From UBA961 sp014191195 (GTDB taxonomy: Bacteria; Bacteroidota; Ignavibacteria; Kapaibacteriales; UBA961), in assembly GCA_964204605.1 (NCBI GenBank), contig OZ123195.1, positions 1,488,001 to 1,552,000 on the forward strand: 64,000 nucleotides of DNA, given 5' to 3'. The notes under the pieces are model-generated. The model was not told the DNA's origin and did not search any database. It was given only the letters and a program-made list of their open reading frames with translations. A program made the translations under genes and the position numbers. Below, piece after piece: positions 26,298 to 35,035 of this stretch (position 1 is its first letter; the number at the start of each line of letters is the position of its first letter).

Positions 26298-28457
26298 ATG
26301 TATTCTAGGACATATATAACTATTGCTGTATGTAGCATCATAATCTTCAGTTTTTCGGGTTGTAAAACTTATGATAATGGTACAACATATTTTAATACCT
26401 ATTATAATATGAACCGTTTATTATGGGAATCAGAATATGATTTTGAGGGATCTGAAATCTTAAAAAGACAAAAGCCTAGGGCAATTACACCAATTGATAG
26501 TGGATCTCGTTTTGGTGCAAAATCGCTTGGACGTGCGGCAGAAATCCCCCAATTTTTAAAAGATCTTATCATTGATGCCGGAAGGCTTCAGCCTGTAGCA
26601 ATAAAATTAGATTCAGTTATTATAAAGGGATCAAAGATCCTGAAATTACATCCTAAATCAGACTTTATAGAAGGGACATTGCTATTAATGGCAAAATCAT
26701 TTTTCTATAAAAATGAATGGGTTTCTTGCGAGATTAAATGCTCTGAATTGATAGATAGATTTCCAATGGGTGATTTTTCACCAGATGCTCATTTATTATT
26801 AGCCAAGACATATTTAATAGAACGTAAATATGCTTTGGGGAAAACCATGTTATCTAGAACCGTAGATATTGCTTGGTATAAACAACGTTATGATATTTTA
26901 TCAGAAGCATTTAGATGTATTGGCGAACAAGCTTTATTTGAAGAAGATGAAGAGGGTGCTTTAAGGCCTTATAGACAAGCAATATCCCAAAGTGAAGATG
27001 GTGAGATTAGGGCTAGATGGCAATTAGAATTGGCTTCTTTATATTATCGATTGAGCAAATTTGACAAAGCCGAAAAAGAATATGCAAAAGTTCTAGATGA
27101 AAGCCCTGAACTGATTGCTGAATTTGAAGCCGATTTATTAAGAGCTTCATCTTTGCTATATTTAAAACGTTTTAATGAAGCAGAAACAATACTTAATGAT
27201 TTAGATAATAATGAAAATTATAAGGATTGGCGTTCTTCCATTCTTGCAGAACGTTTACGATCTTTAAGACTTCAAGGTGAGCTTGATTCATTAAATAAAA
27301 TAGAAGGAGATGCAGAGAAATATGCTGCAAATCCTGCTATACCAATTACTTTTTTTGAAAGAGCCATGAGCTTCTTTAAAGAAGGTAAATATAATTTAGC
27401 AAGAGCCTATTTTACAAAGGCTAAATCAGTAAAATCAATGATCAGCGAAGCAGCTACTAAATATCATTCCTTATTGTCTGATTGGATGAATAAGCAACAA
27501 ATGCTTGATAAAGGCTTATTTATTATGGATAGTGTAGGAGTAAAAGGCCCTTTACCTGATACTATGCTTCACAAAAGAAGTTATGCCTATTTTCAGTTAG
27601 CACGAATACATGAACAATTAGAACTAAAAGATTCTGCTTTGTTTTACTATAAAAAAGCTGCTTTAGAAGCCGTTCAATCTGATACAAATATGGCAAAGTA
27701 TATGTATGGATATCAAAGGAGCATCATACAATCAGAACCTGAATTAGCTGATTCTTTACAAGAAATTCTTGCCTATAATTATAGTAAAACTGTCTATGGA
27801 CAAGATGCACGCATTCAATTGGGCTTTACAGAAGCTATCGTGATTGATACATTAGCAGAATTATTTTCATCTGGTACAAGGTTTAGGACAACTGGTAATT
27901 ATGAGCTTGCGGCAAGACAATTCTTTAGAATTGCAGAAGCTGATAGAGAATCACCTTGGGCTCCGAAATCATTATATGCTTTGGGATGGATGTTCGAAAA
28001 TAATATTAAGAATAGAGATAGTGCAGTATTTTACTATCGCCTATTGGTAGAAAGATATCCTCAATCTGAATATACCAAAGATATCAGAGCTGGAGTAGAA
28101 ATGGCACTTGCATTCCAAAGTGGATTATATAATCCAAGTACAGGAAGGATTAAAAATCCCGCAGAAATGGATTCTTCACAATTGCATAATCAAGCAGATT
28201 CTTTAAAACAGCAGCCTCTTGATTCATTAAATGATTCAAGCATAATCATTAAACCTACTGTTACAAAAGAAATTATTCCAGTAAAAGAAGAGCCAAAAGA
28301 AGAATCAAAAATAAAAAGTACTCTTAAAAATCTAATACCTGATGTTAAAATTAATAGTCCTTTTAATTCTATATTACCTAAAATACTGCCATTTTTAGGA
28401 ACTGATAAAGTTAATGAGGAAATTCCCGAAGATAGCACTAAAATAGTGCCTCCATAA
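26298..28457 (+). CDS. TPR-repeat lipoprotein, PorW/SprE-like
   Basis: The frame opens at ATG 26253, but ATG 26298 (MYSRTYITIAV) yields a clean lipoprotein signal with lipobox SFSGC, so I choose it (719 residues). Right after the cysteine, KTYDNGTTYFNTYYNMNRLL resembles the start of the T9SS-associated lipoproteins PorW/SprE. Tetratricopeptide-like helical repeats cover most of the chain: FDKAEKEYAKVLDESPEL, FNEAETILNDL, YNLARAYFTKA, and a late 'NRDSAVFYYRLLVERYPQSEY'. The C-terminal ~100 residues are charged and proline-rich and look disordered. PorW/SprE is needed for T9SS secretion and gliding in Bacteroidota; this assignment fits the T9SS cargo found in the window but rests on short similarity. 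Confidence 0.75.
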   Translation: MYSRTYITIAVCSIIIFSFSGCKTYDNGTTYFNTYYNMNRLLWESEYDFEGSEILKRQKPRAITPIDSGSRFGAKSLGRAAEIPQFLKDLIIDAGRLQPVAIKLDSVIIKGSKILKLHPKSDFIEGTLLLMAKSFFYKNEWVSCEIKCSELIDRFPMGDFSPDAHLLLAKTYLIERKYALGKTMLSRTVDIAWYKQRYDILSEAFRCIGEQALFEEDEEGALRPYRQAISQSEDGEIRARWQLELASLYYRLSKFDKAEKEYAKVLDESPELIAEFEADLLRASSLLYLKRFNEAETILNDLDNNENYKDWRSSILAERLRSLRLQGELDSLNKIEGDAEKYAANPAIPITFFERAMSFFKEGKYNLARAYFTKAKSVKSMISEAATKYHSLLSDWMNKQQMLDKGLFIMDSVGVKGPLPDTMLHKRSYAYFQLARIHEQLELKDSALFYYKKAALEAVQSDTNMAKYMYGYQRSIIQSEPELADSLQEILAYNYSKTVYGQDARIQLGFTEAIVIDTLAELFSSGTRFRTTGNYELAARQFFRIAEADRESPWAPKSLYALGWMFENNIKNRDSAVFYYRLLVERYPQSEYTKDIRAGVEMALAFQSGLYNPSTGRIKNPAEMDSSQLHNQADSLKQQPLDSLNDSSIIIKPTVTKEIIPVKEEPKEESKIKSTLKNLIPDVKINSPFNSILPKILPFLGTDKVNEEIPEDSTKIVPP

Positions 28458-28461
28458 TGGA

Positions 28462-29010
28462 TTACTCTAATAATTGATATATGTCAGATAATTCCCTACC
28501 AAGTTCTTGATAATCTAGTCCATAACCAATCACAAAAAGAGAAGGTATTTCAAAACCTATACATGCTTTTGAAAGGTCATATTGATGTTCAGTGGGTTTA
28601 GAAAGTAATGCGGCAATGTGTATAGATGCAGGTTGTTTTTGTAATAATCTATTCTGTAGGGCAACTAAAGTACGTCCAGAATCAATGATATCCTCAATAA
28701 TAAGTATATGCTTCCCCTTTATATCAAAAGGTGGAATAGTTAGGTGAATTTCTCCACTAGATTGTATTCCATCACCATAGCTAGAAGCTCTAATCATTTC
28801 AATTTTACATCGTAGATGTAGATGTCTAATTAAATCTGCAGCAAAAATAAAAGATCCTTTCAATACAATGAGAACGAGGATTTCATCTTCGGGAGCATAA
28901 AAATTTTGGATGTGCTTAGCCATATTTTTTACAGCTATTTGTATAGTTTCTGCAGAAATATAGGGGGTAAATGTTAAACCATTTATAGTAATATTCTCTT
29001 TCATAAGCAT
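28462..29010 (-). CDS. hpt: Hypoxanthine phosphoribosyltransferase
   Basis: This 182-residue protein contains the PRPP-binding loop ILIIEDIIDSGRTL (about residues 100-113), VLIVLKGSFIFAADL (the first conserved loop) and VIGYGLDYQE near the end, which is diagnostic of hypoxanthine(-guanine) phosphoribosyltransferases. It salvages hypoxanthine or guanine to IMP or GMP. The gene ends four bases from the convergent TPR lipoprotein gene. Confidence 0.94.
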   Translation of the reverse strand: MLMKENITINGLTFTPYISAETIQIAVKNMAKHIQNFYAPEDEILVLIVLKGSFIFAADLIRHLHLRCKIEMIRASSYGDGIQSSGEIHLTIPPFDIKGKHILIIEDIIDSGRTLVALQNRLLQKQPASIHIAALLSKPTEHQYDLSKACIGFEIPSLFVIGYGLDYQELGRELSDIYQLLE

Positions 29011-29068
29011 TCTTTATATAGATAGACGTAGGCAATCTACATAATCAACAAGAATGTTTGATAGAATT

Positions 29069-30028
29069 TTACCAATCTATTGAATATCGTATTCCACCGG
29101 AAACACTAAATTGAAGATCTGAATAGGAAAGACTTTTATCAGGGGTGTACATTAAATTAGGTGTAGAGATAATCGAGAATTGTTCAGAAATCTTATAACG
29201 CAAGCTCAGTCCAATCGAACATAAACTTAATGCTGTAACTGTTTTTACTTTAGCAGGTGATGCCTTAATTAATCTTTTGCTCTCAAGTTGATATCTAGTC
29301 AACACTACAGAACCTATAGGCATAATAGTAAAATCTGCAATAGACATCATACCCATAAGATTTAATGAAATATACGATACAGATTCAGTATTTAGGCCAA
29401 ACATTCTATCAAAAGTGATATCGGTAAATATTCCAGCAAAATAAGCAGTAGCTGAAACAGAAATCATATTTGGAATACCAGCTACAGGATTGATTGAATC
29501 CGTTGCATATCTATAGCGAGTAAATAATCCACTAATATCTAACCAATCTGAAGCAGCATATGTATAACCAATTCTGGCTACAGTACTTTGATATCCTGGG
29601 TTTATCTCCCCCATTCTTCTAGAAATATCTAAACCTGCAGAAAAACCATTCTCATGATATATATCTGTACTAATTGTTCCAACTGAATTATTTCCTGAGA
29701 CATCTACTCCATTCTGTATCTGCTTATTTCTAATCATACCACTTGCAGTAATTGACCAAGGTTTACTTTCTTCTTCAGCTAATTCAGCATCCAAAGATAA
29801 AGTGTCTAATAGTACTTCGGTAGAATCTTGAATAATCTCAATGTCAAAATCAGTGCTATCATCAAAGGAAATTGGAAAATCTTGTGCATATGCAATAGAT
29901 GAGCAAAATAAAACAAGAAAACTCTTAATCCAATAATGGAAAAAGAGTTTCTTGATACCTAGAGGTAGATACCTCTTCAATTTATTTTCCGCCTTTTTTT
30001 GCATCACGAAGTTCTTTTCTACCTTCAC
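29069..30028 (-). CDS. Putative outer-membrane beta-barrel protein
   Basis: This 319-residue protein has a positively charged N-terminal stretch, then a signal-like hydrophobic segment (FFHYWIKSFLVLFCSSIAYAQ), an acidic linker (about 50-90: DSTDFDIEI ... ELAEEES) and alternating strands with aromatic ends to the C-terminus (GGIRYSIDW). The terminal Trp and the strand pattern suggest a barrel of 10-12 strands. I do not recognise the family. The first ~47 bases overlap the end of the upstream small secreted-protein gene. No in-frame methionine removes the overlap fully (ATG 30004 still overlaps by 23), so translational coupling is likely. Confidence 0.6.
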   Translation of the reverse strand: MKVEKNFVMQKKAENKLKRYLPLGIKKLFFHYWIKSFLVLFCSSIAYAQDFPISFDDSTDFDIEIIQDSTEVLLDTLSLDAELAEEESKPWSITASGMIRNKQIQNGVDVSGNNSVGTISTDIYHENGFSAGLDISRRMGEINPGYQSTVARIGYTYAASDWLDISGLFTRYRYATDSINPVAGIPNMISVSATAYFAGIFTDITFDRMFGLNTESVSYISLNLMGMMSIADFTIMPIGSVVLTRYQLESKRLIKASPAKVKTVTALSLCSIGLSLRYKISEQFSIISTPNLMYTPDKSLSYSDLQFSVSGGIRYSIDW

Positions 30029-30308
30029 GAATAAGAACTTTACCAGATTTAACTTGCTCTTTTGCTGTTTTTACTTGCTGACGAGCTTGTTGCATTTGTG
30101 CTTTAGCCGCTTCTTTTGTCATTTGACCAGATTTAACCTGCTGTCTTAACTCTTTTGCATCTGATTTGGCATCTTTAACAATCAAAACGCCTGATTTTAC
30201 TTGTTCTTTTCCGCTTTGAATTTTTTCTTTACTTGCGGCTTTGTCTTGAGCCTGAGCTCCAACTGTAATTCCTAAAGCAATAAAGATTGCTACTATTAAT
30301 GAACGCAT
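29982..30308 (-). CDS. Small secreted Lys/Gln/Ala-rich helical protein
   Basis: This 108-residue protein begins with a signal peptide (MRSLIVAIFIALGITVGAQA). The mature part is built from a short motif close to E/Q-Q-V-K-S-G repeated at uneven spacing: KEQVKSG, RQQVKSG, KEQVKSG, with KEKIQSG and variants in between. It is almost certainly a long alpha-helix with a strongly basic end (KELRDAKKGGK). Similar small periplasmic helical proteins occur in Bacteroidota; function unknown. It is the first gene of a two-gene unit with the barrel protein, overlapping it by 47 bases. Confidence 0.7.
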   Translation of the reverse strand: MRSLIVAIFIALGITVGAQAQDKAASKEKIQSGKEQVKSGVLIVKDAKSDAKELRQQVKSGQMTKEAAKAQMQQARQQVKTAKEQVKSGKVLIREGRKELRDAKKGGK

Positions 30309-30405
30309 AGTGGTTCTCCAAAAAAAATAAAAAATGTAATAATTAAATTCGAATTCATGCTCTTTGAGTTTTTGACATAATAAAAGGTTTAATCATGAAT
30401 CAGAT

Positions 30406-31359
30406 TTATTTTTTTATCAGATGATATCGCAATAAAAATCTATAACAAATAGGTTCTAACCATAAAGCGAGGAATGCAAATACAATACCAAATAGAACAT
30501 CAACTACATAATGATAACGAAGATAAATAGTCGCAAAAATTAAGCTGATACCCATAAAAAAGAAAATCCATCGCAATGACGATTTTAATTTAAAAGCAAT
30601 GATCATATTCATCAATGTCATCATCGTATGTCCACTTGGCATACAATTTCTATGCACTTGAGACATAGGATTTACATCTGCTAAACGAACTCCATCTCCA
30701 GAATCGATAATTGTTCTTAAATGCTCGGTTAGCCATATACCCGGCAATTCTACATTCAAAAGAGAATAATCATGAAGAGTAAATCTTGGCCCAATCGCAG
30801 GTAAAAAAAAGTATGCTAAGTAAGATAATAAAAAGCCAAAAATAATTGTCCTTGTCACAAAATCTGCATCTTCTTTTCTACCTTTCTTATAATGTTCGAT
30901 GGTTTGGGTAAATGCATGGAAGAAAAACAGTACATATGCTATTTGCAAAAATTCAGTGAGAATTGGATGCGTATATTGTTGTAACCATTGAGTAGGATTG
31001 ACCCCAAATAATGAAAAATCCCATGCAATTAACATATGATCATAATCTTTAGGATTTAATACTGAGATAAAGCTAAATACTTGAATAAAAAATAAATAGA
31101 TAAGTGGAAGATGGTAAAAAGTATGTAAGAATGAGAAGAAAGAGCCAGCTTTATATGTAGATAAAGCAGCAAGTGAAATCAAACCTATTGCTATAAGAAT
31201 ATTTTCTAATAAAATGGTTTTGGCAATAGGAATTTCTGAAAAGAAGAGTAATGCTAAAACAGTATATAAGCTCAGAACACTTAAAAAATACCATTCTGAT
31301 GCTCGGAAGAATTGTTTTACATCTAAAGCTTTTGATAGCGAAGAAATAGGATCTTTCAT
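30406..31359 (-). CDS. PAP2/Aur1-like membrane phosphatase or phosphotransferase
   Basis: This 317-residue polytopic protein has seven or more helices. In the second half, RNCMPSGHTMMTLMN and YLRYHYVVDVLFG are the PSGH and (R-x4-)H-x3-D motifs of PAP2 enzymes. The long N-terminal membrane part and the late position of the motifs resemble the inositolphosphotransferase (Aur1/Ipt1-like) subgroup, which moves phospho-headgroups onto lipids. Substrate unknown. It is 18 bp downstream of rsmA on the same strand. Confidence 0.82.
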   Translation of the reverse strand: MKDPISSLSKALDVKQFFRASEWYFLSVLSLYTVLALLFFSEIPIAKTILLENILIAIGLISLAALSTYKAGSFFSFLHTFYHLPLIYLFFIQVFSFISVLNPKDYDHMLIAWDFSLFGVNPTQWLQQYTHPILTEFLQIAYVLFFFHAFTQTIEHYKKGRKEDADFVTRTIIFGFLLSYLAYFFLPAIGPRFTLHDYSLLNVELPGIWLTEHLRTIIDSGDGVRLADVNPMSQVHRNCMPSGHTMMTLMNMIIAFKLKSSLRWIFFFMGISLIFATIYLRYHYVVDVLFGIVFAFLALWLEPICYRFLLRYHLIKK

Positions 31360-31377
31360 GACAGTAAGAATTCTTTA

Positions 31378-32232
31378 TTATTTTTTAATTGGAATTAATA
31401 TATCGGCCAAAATAACAAAATCAGCAGGAAGTAATTCTTCTGCTCTTTTTTGTAGCATAGCTTTAATCGAATCGGGTATTTCTTGTTCTATAGACTGTGT
31501 ATACGATTTTAATGCATTAGAAAGCATTTTTCTTCTTTGTCCAAAAGCTGCTCTTACTAATGGTTGTATACGTTTATATTGATCGATATCTACACTTCTT
31601 TTCGTAAAATCAAAGACAACAACAGATGAATCTACCGAAGGTTTTGGAGTAAAACAACCTGCTGGTACTTTAAGGGCTATACTAGGCTTAGAAACGAATC
31701 GAGCTGCAATTGATAGTATTCCATATTCTTTTGTTCTTGGCTGCGCACAGATTCTTTCTGCAACTTCTTTTTGCATCATTATTACTGCTCTTTCTAAAAC
31801 ATCCGCTTGTTCAAATAAACGAAACAAAATTTCTGAAGTGATATAATAAGGAATATTTCCAGCAACTTTTAATGTAGGCTTGTATATTTCATTTTCTTCT
31901 ACAATGAACTTTTGGGCATAGTCTTTTAATGGAAATTTTAAAAAATCTCCATGTTCAAGGGTTAATAAAGGATGTGATCCTAATTCATCATCTAGTACCT
32001 CTAAAGCTCTTGGATCTAACTCGATTGCATGAACAAGTGCTTTTGTTTGCAGTAAATACTTCGTTAAATCACCACAACCTGGGCCAATCTCTAAAATATG
32101 ATCTCCAGAATGTGCTTCCATAAGCATTGCAATTTTCTCTGCTTTTCCTTTATCGGTAAGAAAATTTTGTCCAAGAGATCTTTTCGCAGCAACTCTTCCC
32201 CCAGAAAAAACTCCATTATGTATTTGCTTCAT
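31378..32232 (-). CDS. rsmA: 16S rRNA dimethyladenosine transferase (KsgA)
   Basis: This 284-residue protein has AKRSLGQNFLTDKGKAEKI (the QNFL motif), the SAM-binding EIGPGCGDLTKYLL and the catalytic NIPYYITSEIL. KsgA dimethylates two adjacent adenosines in helix 45 of 16S rRNA. The C-terminal domain holds 'VRAAFGQRRKMLSNALK', typical of the family. The start overlaps the end of the HIT gene by four bases. Confidence 0.95.
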   Translation of the reverse strand: MKQIHNGVFSGGRVAAKRSLGQNFLTDKGKAEKIAMLMEAHSGDHILEIGPGCGDLTKYLLQTKALVHAIELDPRALEVLDDELGSHPLLTLEHGDFLKFPLKDYAQKFIVEENEIYKPTLKVAGNIPYYITSEILFRLFEQADVLERAVIMMQKEVAERICAQPRTKEYGILSIAARFVSKPSIALKVPAGCFTPKPSVDSSVVVFDFTKRSVDIDQYKRIQPLVRAAFGQRRKMLSNALKSYTQSIEQEIPDSIKAMLQKRAEELLPADFVILADILIPIKK

Positions 32233-32765
32233 AGTGAAGCACCTTTTTCTATGATAGAATCTATACCATGTTGTTGAACATGAACTAATCCTTTTCTAAT
32301 CTCTTTAGCAATAGTACTATTTGAATGAGAAATTACTTTTAGATCACCAATTGTACTCATAAAATTGGTATCACCATTCCATCGTGGAACTATATGCATG
32401 TGTAGGTGCCCTGGCACGCCGGCGCCGGCGGCTTGTCCTAGATTAATACCAATATTAAACCCATGAGGTTTATACACATTTCTGATAACAGCTGTCATAA
32501 TCTTTGTCCAATTCATCATTTCTTGATATTCTTCAGAATCTAATGCCAAGAGATCTGCACAATGTCTTAAAGGGGCAATCAAAAGATGTCCAGCATTATA
32601 TGGAAATCTATTCATAATTATCAAGCAATGTTCACCTTTTGTAATAAGTAAATCATCACATATATCAGGGCTTGCAGCTGTGCATAAAAAACATTCTTCA
32701 TTATCTTTTGGTGAGGAGAATGAATCTATATATTCAGAGCGCCACGGAGACCACAATTGCTCCAT
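32229..32765 (-). CDS. HIT-family hydrolase, Ap4A phosphorylase type
   Basis: I place the start at ATG 32765 (MEQLWSPWRSEYIDS), which is where HIT proteins of this group begin; the frame stays open to 32870. The protein (178 residues) has the histidine triad HLHMHIVPRWNGDTNF preceded by NIGINLGQAAGAGVPGH, a pattern of Ap4A phosphorylase/AMP-phosphate hydrolase-like HIT proteins common in Bacteroidota. A cysteine pair (FLCTA) near residue 25 may be part of the zinc site. Coupled to rsmA by a 4 bp overlap. Confidence 0.9.
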   Translation of the reverse strand: MEQLWSPWRSEYIDSFSSPKDNEECFLCTAASPDICDDLLITKGEHCLIIMNRFPYNAGHLLIAPLRHCADLLALDSEEYQEMMNWTKIMTAVIRNVYKPHGFNIGINLGQAAGAGVPGHLHMHIVPRWNGDTNFMSTIGDLKVISHSNSTIAKEIRKGLVHVQQHGIDSIIEKGASL

Positions 32766-32826
32766 ATCTATTTCCTTAATGATATAAAAATTGTGAAATG
32801 TAAAACACAATCCTTGATGAGTTTTA

Positions 32827-34197
32827 CTAAATTCCTTTCCACATTTTTGAGCCTGTACATTGTTTACCAAAACTATTCTTAATGGTAATCAAACATTCAA
32901 TATCAGTTTCAAGCAAGAATTCACTTGGAAAATCTATAGATGCAGAACATATCATTCCCTTAGAGCCACGATGTGAAATACTCATATTATCTTGATCAAT
33001 TTCTACTTTTATAGATTTTTCTTTAGAGATAAAAGACACAGAAACAGTGCATTCTTTTTTAGGTAAATAATCGATATAATCAATTACTAGAACTCTACTA
33101 TTTTTTGACATATCTCTATAAATTTCAGCCCCTTTAAATTCGGGTTGATCTTCTAATGATATTTTTTGAATTTCATTACTGTTTTTAAGATGTTCTTCGT
33201 GTACTGATTGTAATTTTATAGTATGAGAAATTCTTTGTCTGCCTGGTTGAGACTGAAACCACGGCAGTTCATTTATTGTCTGGCTTTTAGTACTTACTAC
33301 TCCATCGCCTGATTCGAATAATGATTCTATGCCAAAACCAATGATGCCTAATACTCTACGCATTAATTCTTGAGCACCACTTTTATTAAACTGTGCTATT
33401 TCTTTAGATATATCAACATCGCCAATTACACTAATATACTCCACATCTAAAGGATGTTCTTTTTTTCCAGATTGTTCTACAAACCATCCTCCATCCTCTG
33501 GTCTTCTTAAATCTCTAATAGCAGCAGAGTGAAATGGGACATCGCTTTCGGCATTTCTTAACAGCTCTAAACCTTGTTCTAAGAATGTTTTAGAGAATAA
33601 GTCAGGATGATTTTCTAAAGCTTTTATCAGATTAGTTTTCCAATTCCAAACTTTAGCAAATGCGGAGCCCTGATGAGGCGAACCAATTGTAATCAATCTT
33701 TGTACATGATGATCTAATAGATGTTTCGTTAGATAATGTCGGCCAGTTAATCCTCCCATACTATAACCGATAAGAATTACTTTTTCAGCTCCGGTTTCTT
33801 TTTTTACAAATTGAATACATTGTTCTAATTCACGAACCCAAGCTTCTACCGAGTCAACTGGATTACTAAATTGAACAGTGAAAAAATCCATATTCCCTTT
33901 TGGATTTTTATGTTGGATACTTATACCTTTTTTAGAAGGAGTTAATAAACCCGCATGGTATAAGCCTAAATCTTTTTCATAAAAACTGATAGCGTTTTTA
34001 TTCCAAACGGCGGCTTTTTGTCCTAAACCATGCAGAAGAAGAATCGGATAAGGAATCTGCAAAGTAGGTGATGCTATCACTTCATGATATTCGGGTAAAA
34101 ATGACGGTAATAAAACCCTTGAACTATTACAACCCATCAATAAACAAAAGAGGAACAGCTGTACCCAGTACAAAAATGAAAAGGATTTTTTACTCAT
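32827..34197 (-). CDS. Lipase-like alpha/beta-hydrolase lipoprotein
   Basis: This 456-residue protein has a lipoprotein signal ending LLMGC. PILLLHGLGQKAAVW holds the oxyanion HG, and VILIGYSMGGLTGRHYL contains the nucleophile Ser of GxSxG, as in triacylglycerol lipases of the PGAP1/LipA-like group. A C-terminal ~100-residue beta-rich part (VLVIDYIDYLPKKECTVSV ... ) may be an extra Ig-like domain. It probably acts on lipids or esters at the outer membrane. The catalytic Asp and His cannot be fixed with certainty, although 'SVIGDVD' and 'SHTIKLQSVHEEHL' are plausible. Confidence 0.78.
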   Translation of the reverse strand: MSKKSFSFLYWVQLFLFCLLMGCNSSRVLLPSFLPEYHEVIASPTLQIPYPILLLHGLGQKAAVWNKNAISFYEKDLGLYHAGLLTPSKKGISIQHKNPKGNMDFFTVQFSNPVDSVEAWVRELEQCIQFVKKETGAEKVILIGYSMGGLTGRHYLTKHLLDHHVQRLITIGSPHQGSAFAKVWNWKTNLIKALENHPDLFSKTFLEQGLELLRNAESDVPFHSAAIRDLRRPEDGGWFVEQSGKKEHPLDVEYISVIGDVDISKEIAQFNKSGAQELMRRVLGIIGFGIESLFESGDGVVSTKSQTINELPWFQSQPGRQRISHTIKLQSVHEEHLKNSNEIQKISLEDQPEFKGAEIYRDMSKNSRVLVIDYIDYLPKKECTVSVSFISKEKSIKVEIDQDNMSISHRGSKGMICSASIDFPSEFLLETDIECLITIKNSFGKQCTGSKMWKGI

Positions 34198-34532
34198 TAT
34201 ACCTTGTGCTCATATCAACATTGAATGTGTTTCATGATAAAAAGAAGGAACTTCTTGATATCATTACAAATTTACTATTTCATAATCAAATCTGTGTATG
34301 TAGTGATAAAGAGATAATTTAATGTAATGATTGAGTGCAAAAGAGATTCCTTTTTTACACTTCAAAATTCATGTATTTTGGCATTAGTTTATAGAGTATT
34401 TATTATTCTTTTCCATGTGGAGTATTCATTAGTACATTATCTTCATATAGAATAAATCTTCAAAGAGAGCAATCTGATGGAGAGGAAGACAGCATTCAAG
34501 AAAGTGTTTCACCTTCATTAAGCAATCGAGTT
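34198..34532. other. Intergenic region, divergent promoters
   Basis: About 330 bases between the lipase-like gene (minus) and the HNH gene (plus). I see no convincing gene, repeat or hairpin. The HNH frame stays open upstream of its assigned TTG to a TAG at 34392, but without any ATG. Confidence 0.4.
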
Positions 34533-35021
34533 TTGGTATTAAATCAAAGTTATGAACCAATTACGGTTTGTAGTGCTAAAAAAGCATTTTTATTGATTTA
34601 TTTATTAAAAGCAGATTTAGTAGCCGAAAGATCAGGAAGAGTATTGAGATCTATACATCAAACATTTCCTTATCCAAGTGTTATAAGATTATGCTCTTAT
34701 ATTAAAGTACGATATAAAAGTATAGAGCTATCCAGAAGAAATATATTAAGAAGAGATAATCACCAATGTCAGTATTGCGGAAAAACAAATCCACCATTAA
34801 CATTAGATCATGTAATTCCAAAGTCTAGAGGTGGTTCTGAATCCTGGGATAATCTTATTACTGCTTGTGTAAAATGTAATAATCGTAAAGGAAGTAGAAC
34901 ACCCGAAGAAGCGAATATGCCTTTACAAAAATTACCAAGAAAGCCCCATCATGTAATTTTCTTGAAAAACTTTATGGGTAAAGTTGATGAAGCCTGGAAA
35001 CCTTATTTATTTTTAGATTAA
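34533..35021 (+). CDS. HNH endonuclease-domain protein
   Basis: The visible protein runs VLNQSYEPITVCSAKKAFLLI at its start, the usual N-terminus of a large HNH family of Bacteroidota and others. CQYCGKTNPPLTLDHVIPKS (His of LDHV, about residue 90), GGSESWDNLITACVKCNNRKG follows with the second CxxC, so the zinc-binding HNH fold is complete. No ATG is in frame; I give the TTG at 34533 as start, but an ATT or a further TTG upstream is possible because the frame stays open to 34395. Family members are usually single-copy housekeeping proteins of unknown substrate. An LptF/G permease follows after 14 bp. Confidence 0.85.
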   Translation: MVLNQSYEPITVCSAKKAFLLIYLLKADLVAERSGRVLRSIHQTFPYPSVIRLCSYIKVRYKSIELSRRNILRRDNHQCQYCGKTNPPLTLDHVIPKSRGGSESWDNLITACVKCNNRKGSRTPEEANMPLQKLPRKPHHVIFLKNFMGKVDEAWKPYLFLD

Positions 35022-35035
35022 AGAGTATAGTACCA

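Noticed and set aside
32410..32440. GC-rich palindrome (GCCGGCGCCGGC) inside the HIT gene
   Set aside because: It encodes the conserved glycine/alanine-rich segment QAAGAGVPGH in front of the histidine triad, so the composition follows from the protein.
34068..34322. Plus-strand 84-codon frame overlapping the lipase-like gene start
   Set aside because: It runs antisense to the lipoprotein signal region, has no recognisable feature and no start context; it is a shadow frame.
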